This document shows, piece after piece, positions 10,300 through 19,199 of a stretch of DNA of 64,000 bases. The notes below the pieces were generated by a model. It was given only the letters and a program-made list of their open reading frames with translations, was not told the origin of the DNA and did not search any database. The translations under genes were made by a program, and so were the position numbers. The stretch comes from Sulfuricurvum sp. (GTDB taxonomy: Bacteria > Campylobacterota > Campylobacteria > Campylobacterales > Sulfurimonadaceae), in assembly GCF_030691015.1 (NCBI RefSeq), contig NZ_JAUYFF010000010.1, positions 1-64,000 on the forward strand. The letters are read 5' to 3'. The first letter of the stretch is position 1. Every line of letters begins with the position of its first letter.

Positions 10300-11661
10300 G
10301 TGAAAATATTACACTTTGAATTATTACTGTTCTTCACCCTTTCAATGGTGAGTATTGTTTTATTTTTATTTGACGTTTACGTCGATATTTCCGTTACTAT
10401 CTTTTTACTCATGGCAATCATCTTCTATGTTTTTGCCTCCCCTCGTTTAAAAGGGAGAAATTTTTCAAAAATCGTCATGATCGTTTTTATGGCTCCTTTT
10501 GTCCATCTTTATGAATACCTGACCTATGGTTACGAACAAAGAATAAATGCCTTTGGACTGCTTATGTCCAACCCTTATTCTTTTGTTCAACCGATCATCG
10601 AAAATATGGGAACCATGGCGGTTATCGGCTCTTTAGGGTTATTGATGGGATTTTTACTTGGTCTGGACAACCGCCGCCATACGGATGCAGAGAATAAAGA
10701 ATATCGAGCTTTGCCGATGGCGGGATACCTCTTGTTTATTGCTTTCTCATTATTTTTTGCCTACATTGACAAACCGGTTCAAAGTATTGCTGAAGCTAAC
10801 TATACTGCTTCGGTCAACCTTCTCCAGCAAGCCGGTGTTTCGTTTAACGGTGCATGGCAATTATCGTACGTTTTACTCGCTGTTACATATATAGACAGTC
10901 TATTAAGCCATCATAAGACAAAAAAATACCTATTTTTTGCCGCTTTGCTTATAGAGTCATACTGGCAGTTTAGTACGGGAAATCGTGAAATTATCGGCTT
11001 TTATCTCTTTTTATTGGTTATGGTCGCTTATCGTATCAAAAATACAAAAAATATTATCTATTTGCTCATACTCGCACTTCTCCTTTTGGTTGTTTCTCAG
11101 GTCATCGGAGCGTTGCGTTCAATCGCAACCGATAAAAATGCTTTGGAAATGATCTCGCTTATGTATGATAATTTTCACTTTAACCGACTCTTACAAGGGA
11201 CATGGAGCGCCGTATGTCTAACTCCCCTCTCGGTTTCGGGAGATTATTACTACGGTCTCCTCAACTTTAAATACGGCTCTACCTACCTTGATTACATATT
11301 ATCCCTTCCTCCATCGTTTTTAGCTGATTTCGTAGGCTATACGAGACCGATCAACGGACTGGCCGGACCTGCTTGGGAAATGCGATACGGTATCGGCGGA
11401 ACACATGCCTTGGTTGTCCCATTTATGAATTTTGGCATTATGGGTATTTATTTGGTAATGTTACTGTACGGATTGCTCCTTTCAAAAATCGAATCGAGGT
11501 TGAAAAATAATAATTTTTACGACTTATTGCTGGTCGGTGTTTTCTGTATCAGCATATTATTCTGGTTTTGGTACGGAGAGATGTACATGGTAAGAGGATT
11601 GATGGCCTACGCATTTGCTGCAATCCTTTATTTTGCTGCCGTAAAGATTAAATTAAGATGA
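10300..11661 (+). CDS. wzy: O-antigen/oligosaccharide polymerase (Wzy-like)
   Basis: 453 aa, numerous hydrophobic TM segments, locus position; GTG start; assignment is topological. Confidence 0.6.
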   Translation: MKILHFELLLFFTLSMVSIVLFLFDVYVDISVTIFLLMAIIFYVFASPRLKGRNFSKIVMIVFMAPFVHLYEYLTYGYEQRINAFGLLMSNPYSFVQPIIENMGTMAVIGSLGLLMGFLLGLDNRRHTDAENKEYRALPMAGYLLFIAFSLFFAYIDKPVQSIAEANYTASVNLLQQAGVSFNGAWQLSYVLLAVTYIDSLLSHHKTKKYLFFAALLIESYWQFSTGNREIIGFYLFLLVMVAYRIKNTKNIIYLLILALLLLVVSQVIGALRSIATDKNALEMISLMYDNFHFNRLLQGTWSAVCLTPLSVSGDYYYGLLNFKYGSTYLDYILSLPPSFLADFVGYTRPINGLAGPAWEMRYGIGGTHALVVPFMNFGIMGIYLVMLLYGLLLSKIESRLKNNNFYDLLLVGVFCISILFWFWYGEMYMVRGLMAYAFAAILYFAAVKIKLR

Positions 11662-12749
11662 GCAATAGGATGAAAATTTTAGTTGTTGCCGACGGTATCG
11701 GTGAAGAGATTTACGACAGGGCATTTTACGATGCTTTTCAAAATTTAGGCCACGACGTTCACCGATTTACGTGGAAAGAGTATTTCCGCCATTATCAGTA
11801 TACGAACCGATATGAGACAGACGGCAATAAAGTGAAATCTTTATATTATCGGCTTCAGAATAAGTTTATTACGGGTCCGGTAACGGCAAAAATCAACTAT
11901 GATTTGGTCGAACTCTGCCGAAAAGTAGAACCTGATCTTGTATTCATCTATCGCGGTACCCATATTTATCCTTCAACACTTCGCCGTATTCGCCAAACAG
12001 GTTCTTTGATATTCGGCTACAACAACGATGATCCCTTCTCATCGCTGTACCCTAGCTATTTTTGGAGACATTTTAAGAAATCGATTCCGTTTTACGACCA
12101 TATTTTTGCCTATCGATGGAAAAATATCGACGATTACCGTAAAATCGGCTATCCTAAAACTTCATTGCTCCGTTCCTATTATCTGAAAGAGAAAAATTGC
12201 CATCTACCTTCTCCTCATGCGGCTTATGCATGTGACGTCATCTTTATCGGCCATTTCGAAGATGACGGGAGGGATCTAGCGATCAAGACGCTGCTCGATG
12301 CCGGAGTCAATCTGAAGCTGTTTGGAACCGGCTGGGAAAAATCTTGTTTGCATGACTTTTTTGTGCAAAAATTCGGTCCGATCAAACCGCTTTATCATGA
12401 CGAATACAACAAAGCACTCAACAGCGCAAAAATCGCATTGGTTTTTTTATCAAAACTCAATAACGACACCTATACCCGACGATGTTTTGAAATACCTGCG
12501 ACACAAACAATGATGATGGCAGAATATACTGCCGATTTGGCCACCCTTTTCGAAGAGGGAAAAGAGGCGGATTTCTTTAGAAATCATGACGAACTTCTCC
12601 AAAAAATTAAAAAATACCTGAATGATGAAGAGTTACTCAAGCAAATCGGCATATCCGGTTTTAATCGGCTTCTGGCTGAGGGGCATGAAGTAACGGATAG
12701 AGCAGCAGAAGTTGTCAAAGAATATGATCGTATGAAGGGGCTCAGCTAA
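11658..12749 (+). CDS. CgeB-like glycosyltransferase
   Basis: MKILVVADGIGEE, DLVFIYRGTHIYP, DVIFIGHFEDDGRD, TRRCFEIPATQTMMMAEYT. Confidence 0.7.
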   Translation: MSNRMKILVVADGIGEEIYDRAFYDAFQNLGHDVHRFTWKEYFRHYQYTNRYETDGNKVKSLYYRLQNKFITGPVTAKINYDLVELCRKVEPDLVFIYRGTHIYPSTLRRIRQTGSLIFGYNNDDPFSSLYPSYFWRHFKKSIPFYDHIFAYRWKNIDDYRKIGYPKTSLLRSYYLKEKNCHLPSPHAAYACDVIFIGHFEDDGRDLAIKTLLDAGVNLKLFGTGWEKSCLHDFFVQKFGPIKPLYHDEYNKALNSAKIALVFLSKLNNDTYTRRCFEIPATQTMMMAEYTADLATLFEEGKEADFFRNHDELLQKIKKYLNDEELLKQIGISGFNRLLAEGHEVTDRAAEVVKEYDRMKGLS

Positions 12750-14599
12750 TGTGCGGAATATGCGGCGTTTACTCGTTTAAAGAAAAAGTTAATCCCCACA
12801 AGATTCATAATGCCATTATGACTTTTCATCAACGGGGGCCGGATCATCAGGATGTCTGGAGCGAAGATAGTATCGGCTTAGGGCATGCGCGACTGGCGAT
12901 TCTGGATTTGGATGCCAAAGCGAACCAACCGATGTTTTCCAAATGCGGACGATATGTCATCGTCTACAATGGAGAAATTTATAATTTCCAGGACATCAAA
13001 AATGACTTAGCATACGAACCGCATTTATGGCAGACCCATTCCGATACCGAAGTCATTCTCGAAGCCTACAAAAAATGGGGCAAAGAGTGCCTGAGCAGAT
13101 TCAACGGCATGTTTGCTTTCGCTATTTGGGATAAGCAAGAAGAGGAACTTTTTTGTGCACGGGACAGAATGGGGAAAAAACCGTTTTATTATGCCCTTAC
13201 CGATAATGGATTTTATTTTTCTTCACGACCTAGCGCTTTATTTGAGCTGGGTGATATTTCAAAAAAAACCGATATGCAGGCATTACGACTTTATTTTGAG
13301 ATAGGATACATCCCAAAAGAGCTCTCCATTTATGAAGAGATCAAGATGCTCCCTTCTGCCCACTATATGGTTTATAAAAACCGCAAGGTTGAGATCACAC
13401 GGTATTGGGATTATCGGCATATTGAACCGGACAATACATGGTTACAAAAAACAGAAGAGGAACTGATCGATGAACTGGATGAATTGCTGACATCAGCCGT
13501 TAAATACAGAATGATCGCCGATGTTCCCGTGGGTACCTTTTTGTCCGGAGGGATCGACAGTTCTCTCGTCACGGCGATAGCGGTAAAACTCTCCTCTCAG
13601 CCTCTGACAACATTCTCGATCGGTTTTAATGAACCCAAGTGGGATGAGAGTATTCATGCAGCCAATGTCGCCCGTTATTTAAAAACGAATCATTACACCG
13701 AAACGCTCGATATTGCCAACCTCATCGAGTTATTGCCGACCTTTATCAAAAATTTCGACGAACCGTTCTTTGACAGTTCGGCATTTCCGACTATGGCCGT
13801 TTCAAAATTGGCTAGAAATCATGTAACTGTCTCGCTTACCGGAGACGGTGCCGATGAAATTTTCGGCGGTTACCATTATTACAATATCATCGATAAGCTC
13901 CAACTTTTTTATCGATTGCCTAAAATTTTTCGAACCACTTTTTCCCATTTAATCGGTATTCTCCCCTCCCACAAGCTCAAACTTTTATCCAAAGCTCTCG
14001 TGCAGGATGATTTAGCCGCAGCGTTTGCTTTTTCTCGAAGTATTTCCAAAGACTTTAACGGCGTTTTAGACGATGCCATCTTGAAAAACACCTCAAGCAT
14101 CCGCGACCTTTTTTCTAAAGCTTCGAGAAAAATGCCCTTGACCCTTGATCCCATTGAGCGCTCTATGCGGCTGGATGCATTTTTTACGTTACCTGATGAT
14201 TATCTGCAAAAAGTCGATATCTCAAGCATGGCATTTTCTCTTGAAACCCGCTCACCGTTTCTTGATTATCGAATCGTTGAATGGGCAGCCAAACTGCCGA
14301 CCCGTTATAAAGTCCACAACGGAATTAACAAATATCTCCTAAGAAAACTGGCCTATCGATATGTACCGAAAGAGATACTCGATCGTCCAAAGCAAGGTTT
14401 CGGAGTTCCTGTCGGTGATTGGATAAAAAAAGATTTATTGAGCAATTATCAGGAATTATTATCCGATTCAACTGCCCCTCATCTAAACAAAAATAAAATA
14501 CGCGAACTTCTAGAAATCCATACTAGCGGAAAACGGGATATTCACCCTTTGTTATGGGCAATTTATACATATTTAGTTTGGGAGAAAAATTATGATTAA
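12749..14599 (+). CDS. asnB: Asparagine synthase (glutamine-hydrolysing)-like amidotransferase
   Basis: MCGICGVYSF Ntn glutaminase start, HQRGPDHQ, FLSGGIDSSLVTAIA PP-loop, SLTGDGADEIFGGY. Confidence 0.9.
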   Translation: MCGICGVYSFKEKVNPHKIHNAIMTFHQRGPDHQDVWSEDSIGLGHARLAILDLDAKANQPMFSKCGRYVIVYNGEIYNFQDIKNDLAYEPHLWQTHSDTEVILEAYKKWGKECLSRFNGMFAFAIWDKQEEELFCARDRMGKKPFYYALTDNGFYFSSRPSALFELGDISKKTDMQALRLYFEIGYIPKELSIYEEIKMLPSAHYMVYKNRKVEITRYWDYRHIEPDNTWLQKTEEELIDELDELLTSAVKYRMIADVPVGTFLSGGIDSSLVTAIAVKLSSQPLTTFSIGFNEPKWDESIHAANVARYLKTNHYTETLDIANLIELLPTFIKNFDEPFFDSSAFPTMAVSKLARNHVTVSLTGDGADEIFGGYHYYNIIDKLQLFYRLPKIFRTTFSHLIGILPSHKLKLLSKALVQDDLAAAFAFSRSISKDFNGVLDDAILKNTSSIRDLFSKASRKMPLTLDPIERSMRLDAFFTLPDDYLQKVDISSMAFSLETRSPFLDYRIVEWAAKLPTRYKVHNGINKYLLRKLAYRYVPKEILDRPKQGFGVPVGDWIKKDLLSNYQELLSDSTAPHLNKNKIRELLEIHTSGKRDIHPLLWAIYTYLVWEKNYD

Positions 14600-15566
14600 A
14601 CAATGGGCTTTAGACGTTTTAACCTGCCCGAAATGCTCCGGCAAACTGACCAATGTGCAAGAAGGTGTACAATGTGAGCAATGCGCTATTACGTATCCGT
14701 ATCAAAACGGCATTTTGCGATGTGTCGAAATGGACAATTATGCGGAAAGTTTCGGCTTTCAATGGAATTTTTTCAAGAAAACGCAGCATGACTCTGCTAA
14801 CGAATACGCCCATTCGACACGAAGGTTCAAGGCTGAAACCGGCTGGGAGGAAAATGACCTTTCGGGAAATATAGTCTTAGACGGCGGATGCGGCAATGGC
14901 CGTTTTACCGAAATCGCTCTGAAAATGGGGGCGAAAGTCATTGCATTGGATCTTTCCAATGCCGTCGAAACGTGTTATAGCAATATGAGTGAAGCCGGTT
15001 TTAGCGATGAAGATTTTCTGGTCGTGCAAGCTTCGTTTTACGAAATGCCGATCAAAGAAAACAGCCTTGATAAAGCTTTTACCCTAGGAGTTTTGCAGCA
15101 TACCCCCAATCCTAGACTTTCTCTCGAAAAAATTGCCGCTCTTGTTAAACACGATGGCGACATTGCATGTTGGGTTTATGAAAAAAACTGGAAAATGTGG
15201 ATGGACTACCGATATTATTTTCGAACCGTTACAAAATATCTCTCAAAAAATGCGAACTGGAAATTGAGCCTTTTTTTAACGCATACTTTCTTCCCTTTGG
15301 CGTGGTTTTTAAACAAATATTTCGGCTTTCCGGGAAAACTGATCAGCCGAGTTTTTCTACCGATAGCCTTCCGCCGCGTCCACTCGTCGATGGGATATGC
15401 CGATTCCAAGACATGGACCCTTTTGGATACGTTTGACAATCTTTCTCCCCGCTATGATCTTCCGATTTCTGAAAAAGAGATGTTTCGATGGCTTGAAGCA
15501 TCCGGTTTTACCGACATTGTTCGTCAAAATACTCCTGGGCTGGCAGTCAAAGCACTCAAAAAATGA
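14592..15566 (+). CDS. SAM methyltransferase with N-terminal Trm112-like zinc ribbon
   Basis: VLTCPKCSGKL...CEQC followed by VLDGGCGNGRFTEIALK, LQHTPNPRLSLEKI. Confidence 0.8.
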   Translation: MIKQWALDVLTCPKCSGKLTNVQEGVQCEQCAITYPYQNGILRCVEMDNYAESFGFQWNFFKKTQHDSANEYAHSTRRFKAETGWEENDLSGNIVLDGGCGNGRFTEIALKMGAKVIALDLSNAVETCYSNMSEAGFSDEDFLVVQASFYEMPIKENSLDKAFTLGVLQHTPNPRLSLEKIAALVKHDGDIACWVYEKNWKMWMDYRYYFRTVTKYLSKNANWKLSLFLTHTFFPLAWFLNKYFGFPGKLISRVFLPIAFRRVHSSMGYADSKTWTLLDTFDNLSPRYDLPISEKEMFRWLEASGFTDIVRQNTPGLAVKALKK

Positions 15567-16693
15567 AAAAAATCTTCATCAATGCCCTCTCCGCCCATCA
15601 AGGGGGGGGACAAACGTATCTTCTCAATCTTTTTCACAACAGACCTTCGGGGGATTACAAAATCTTTCTCTTGGTGCATAAAAAAAATCGGCATCTTTTT
15701 GAAACCTTCACAGCGGAGAATTTTGAACTGATCGAAAATGAGCTCGGTTCCGGCAATATTGTTCAACGGGTTCTTTTTGAAAAGCTTTTTCTGCCGAAGC
15801 TTCTCAAACAACTCAATATTGACATTTATTACGCTCCCGGCGGCATCATGAATATTGCTGTTCCTTCGAGCTGTAAAAGCGTCGTAGCATTCCGTAATAT
15901 GCTCCCGTTTCAAAAAGAATCGATAGCCAAGTATCCGTTTTTGAGCTATATGCGTTTTCGCAATACCCTGCTCCGTTATGTTTTTTTGCACTCATTTCAA
16001 AAAGCCGATAATGTCATTTTTATCTCCAAATACGCCCAACAAGTCATCCAACAATTCATTCCCGATATTTCGAAAAAAAGTACCGTTATCTATCACGGAC
16101 TCAATGAAAATTTTATCTACTCAGCCGATACAGTAGATACCGACAGCTCCTTTGCGTATCACGATTACTACCTCTATGTTTCTACACTGGACGTTTATAA
16201 ATCACAGCTAGAACTGATCGAAAGCTGGAAAATACTAAGCAAAGAGCACGGCTTTACCAAACCGCTTCTGTTGGTAGGTCCAAAAGACAGCTATTATGGA
16301 GAACTTGTTATCGAAAAAATCAAGGAATATGATTTGGATCATCTTGTTATTTACATCGGTAATGTCGCTTACGATGAGCTTCCCCGCTACTATCATCATG
16401 CTGATGCGATCATCTACGCTTCTGTGTGTGAAAATTGCCCTAATATCCTCCTCGAATCCATGGCAAGCCAAAAAATGATCTATTGTTCCGATCATCAGCC
16501 GATGCCCGAATTCGGACAAGATGGAGTTGTCTATTTTGACCCGCAAAAGCCTTCAGAACTTGTAAAATTAGTTCTTCGCTATGATACCGATACTGAGAGT
16601 AACACTATGTACAGTGGCAAAGCCATGATACAGGCACAAAAGTTTGACTGGACAAAAACAGCTGAAGAAACTTTTGCATATCTAAGAGGTTAA
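15563..16693 (+). CDS. Family 4 (group 1) glycosyltransferase
   Basis: MKKIFINALSAHQGGGQTYLLNL, VIFISKYAQQ, YVSTLDVYKSQLELI, ASVCENCPNILLESMAS. Confidence 0.85.
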   Translation: MKKIFINALSAHQGGGQTYLLNLFHNRPSGDYKIFLLVHKKNRHLFETFTAENFELIENELGSGNIVQRVLFEKLFLPKLLKQLNIDIYYAPGGIMNIAVPSSCKSVVAFRNMLPFQKESIAKYPFLSYMRFRNTLLRYVFLHSFQKADNVIFISKYAQQVIQQFIPDISKKSTVIYHGLNENFIYSADTVDTDSSFAYHDYYLYVSTLDVYKSQLELIESWKILSKEHGFTKPLLLVGPKDSYYGELVIEKIKEYDLDHLVIYIGNVAYDELPRYYHHADAIIYASVCENCPNILLESMASQKMIYCSDHQPMPEFGQDGVVYFDPQKPSELVKLVLRYDTDTESNTMYSGKAMIQAQKFDWTKTAEETFAYLRG

Positions 16694-16747
16694 AGATTTA
16701 ACTATGAATGTTCGTGATATTATGACAACCAAAATTCATAAACCTGA

Positions 16748-17146
16748 TTGAAGCTTTTATTAATGAACAGAGAAATTAACGAACTTAAAAAATTTTCTTT
16801 ATTATTGGCGCTTATTTCTTTCGCGGCAGGATCTTATTTTTTCATTTCCGCATCACAGAAATATCCATTATTTTTCATCGTATCAATAAGTTTTTTGATT
16901 ATTGCATACACAAGACCGGCACTGATATCCCTGCTCTATTCATCGTGGATGAAAATCGGCCATTTCATGGGAGCAATCTCATCAAAAATTATTCTATCCA
17001 TTCTTTTTTACGTTATTTTTACCCCTATAGCTATTGTTCTACGATTGCGAGGAAAAGATCTTTTAAATAAAAAACTCAATACAACTGAAACCAGTTACTG
17101 GATAAACCGAAAAGATCAGCCCAACTCGATGAAAAATCAATTTTAA
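16748..17146 (+). CDS. Small membrane protein, SxtJ-like
   Basis: ~128-132 aa, two hydrophobic N-terminal segments, C-term FYVIFTPIAIVLRLRGKDLLNK typical of SxtJ family; ATG alternative at 16763. Confidence 0.65.
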   Translation: MKLLLMNREINELKKFSLLLALISFAAGSYFFISASQKYPLFFIVSISFLIIAYTRPALISLLYSSWMKIGHFMGAISSKIILSILFYVIFTPIAIVLRLRGKDLLNKKLNTTETSYWINRKDQPNSMKNQF

Positions 17147-17155
17147 GGAAATACC

Positions 17156-17305
17156 GTGTCTTTTTTACAAGAATTATGGGCGTTTATGAAAGCTAGAAAA
17201 AAGTTCTGGCTTGCCCCAATCATTTTTATCATGCTGCTTCTTGGCGTGTTGATCGTATTGGCCGAAGGAAGTGTCGTTGCTCCTTTCGTATACACACTGT
17301 TTTAG
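17156..17305 (+). CDS. 49-aa single-TM protein, DUF5989-like (not in supplied ORF track)
   Basis: GTG start with AAGGAA SD: MSFLQELWAFMKARKKFWLAPIIFIMLLLGVLIVLAEGSVVAPFVYTLF*; sits between SxtJ-like and carbamoyltransferase genes. Confidence 0.8.
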   Translation: MSFLQELWAFMKARKKFWLAPIIFIMLLLGVLIVLAEGSVVAPFVYTLF

Positions 17306-17312
17306 GAATAAA

Positions 17313-19199
17313 ATGTACATATTAGGGATATCAGCATATTATCACGACTCTGCGGCAGTACTTATCTGTGATGAAAAAATTATTGCCGCCGTGCAAGAAG
17401 AGCGTTTTACCCGTAAAAAAGCGGATGCATCCTTCCCTGTCAATTCCATTAAATATTGCCTTCTCGAAGCTGGCATAACGCTTGATCAGATTGATCACAT
17501 AGCGTTTTATGACAAACCCTTTATCAAATTTGAGCGGCTTTTGGAAACCTATTTGGCTGAAGCGCCCAAAGGATTCGGCTCGTTTTTGCTTTCGATACCG
17601 GTATGGCTCAAAGACAAACTTTTTCTCAAAGAGACAATGGGTCGTGAGTTAAAAAAGCTTTTTGAAGAACTCAATCCGGATGCGGATAGCAAAACCTGTA
17701 AAGCTTTTAAAACCAAAGTCACCCATAGCATCATGTTTGGAGAACATCACCAAAGCCACGCTGCGAGTGCTTTTTATCCGAGTCCGTTTTCAGAAGCAGC
17801 AATCCTTACTATTGATGGTGTCGGCGAGTGGACAACAACCTCTTTAGCCTATGGTAAAAATAATACTATAGAATTTTTGCAGGAAATTCATTTTCCCCAT
17901 TCGCTCGGTCTGCTGTACTCGGCCTTTACCTATTACACAGGATTTAAAGTCAATAGCGGCGAATACAAAGTGATGGGACTGGCTCCTTATGGCAATCCAA
18001 AATACGTTTCCGTTATCAAAGAGCATTTGATAGATATCAAAGACGATGGTTCTTTCAAACTGGATATGAGTTACTTCAACTATACGACCGGCCTGACAAT
18101 GACCAACCAAAAATTCCACAATCTGTTCGGAGGATCACCCCGAAAAGCTGAAAGCAGTCTCACCCAAAAAGAGATGGATTTGGCAGCGTCGGTGCAAGTA
18201 ATTACGGAAGAAATTATGATCAAAATGGCTAAACATGCTAAACAAGTCACTGGTTCAGACAATCTTTGTCTGGCCGGTGGAGTAGCATTAAACTGTGTCG
18301 CCAACGGAAAACTACTACAAGAGAACATTTTCAAAAATATCTGGATACAACCTGCAGCCGGTGATGCCGGAGGAGCACTCGGCGGTGCCATGAGTGTGTA
18401 TTACCAGGAACTGGCCCATCCACGCACAATTTGTCCGAACGAGCTGGATAAGATGGAAGGTTCCTATCTGGGACCGAAATATTCATCTGAAGCCATTAAA
18501 ACGTATTTGGATTCCGTCAATGCCGTATACGATTACTACGATGATGAAAAAGAGCTAATCAAGACCGTTGCAAGAAATATGGCGGAAGAAAAAGTGATCG
18601 GTTGGCATTATGACAGGATGGAATTTGGCCCGCGGTCACTCGGGCACAGAAGCATTATCGGCGATGCCCGCAGCACAAAGATGCAATCAACCATGAATCT
18701 AAAAATTAAATATCGGGAATCATTCAGACCGTTTGCCCCGAGCGTGTTGCGCGAAAAAGTGCACGAATGGTTCGAGCTTGAAACCGACAGCCCATATATG
18801 CTTCTGGTTGCACCCGTCAAAAAGGAGAAGTGCTTCGCAATGACCGAAGAGCAGGAAACGCTTTTCGGCATTAACAAGCTCAATGTTCCCCGCAGTGAAA
18901 TCCCCGCTGTAACCCACATCGATTACAGTGCGAGGATACAAACCGTGCACGAATCGACCAATCTCCGGTATTACCGTCTTTTACAGGAATTCGAAAAAAG
19001 AACCGGCTGCCCGGTCATCGTCAATACATCCTTTAACGTCCGAGGCGAACCGATCGTCTGTACGCCCGAGGACAGTTATCGCTGTTTCATGCGAACTGAA
19101 ATCGATGTACTGGTTATCGACGACTACGTACTCTATAAATACAACCAACCTGCATTTGCGGATTCTGGCAGCTGGGAAACGGAATTTGAACTTGACTAA
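17313..19199 (+). CDS. Carbamoyltransferase (NodU/CmcH family), copy 2
   Basis: MYILGISAYYHDSAAVL, GEHHQSHAASAFYPSPF, TIDGVGEWTTT, GGVALNCVANGKL, RMEFGPRSLGHRSI; ATG 17313 preferred over track start 17271. Confidence 0.9.
   Translation: MYILGISAYYHDSAAVLICDEKIIAAVQEERFTRKKADASFPVNSIKYCLLEAGITLDQIDHIAFYDKPFIKFERLLETYLAEAPKGFGSFLLSIPVWLKDKLFLKETMGRELKKLFEELNPDADSKTCKAFKTKVTHSIMFGEHHQSHAASAFYPSPFSEAAILTIDGVGEWTTTSLAYGKNNTIEFLQEIHFPHSLGLLYSAFTYYTGFKVNSGEYKVMGLAPYGNPKYVSVIKEHLIDIKDDGSFKLDMSYFNYTTGLTMTNQKFHNLFGGSPRKAESSLTQKEMDLAASVQVITEEIMIKMAKHAKQVTGSDNLCLAGGVALNCVANGKLLQENIFKNIWIQPAAGDAGGALGGAMSVYYQELAHPRTICPNELDKMEGSYLGPKYSSEAIKTYLDSVNAVYDYYDDEKELIKTVARNMAEEKVIGWHYDRMEFGPRSLGHRSIIGDARSTKMQSTMNLKIKYRESFRPFAPSVLREKVHEWFELETDSPYMLLVAPVKKEKCFAMTEEQETLFGINKLNVPRSEIPAVTHIDYSARIQTVHESTNLRYYRLLQEFEKRTGCPVIVNTSFNVRGEPIVCTPEDSYRCFMRTEIDVLVIDDYVLYKYNQPAFADSGSWETEFELD

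Noticed and set aside
15524-15991. 155-aa minus-strand ORF
   Set aside because: Antisense to the 15563-16693 glycosyltransferase; no promoter, RBS or motif support
18928-19191. 5' extension of the SGNH ORF
   Set aside because: Overlaps the carbamoyltransferase C-terminus by 270 bp; the TM-anchored protein begins naturally at TTG 19192
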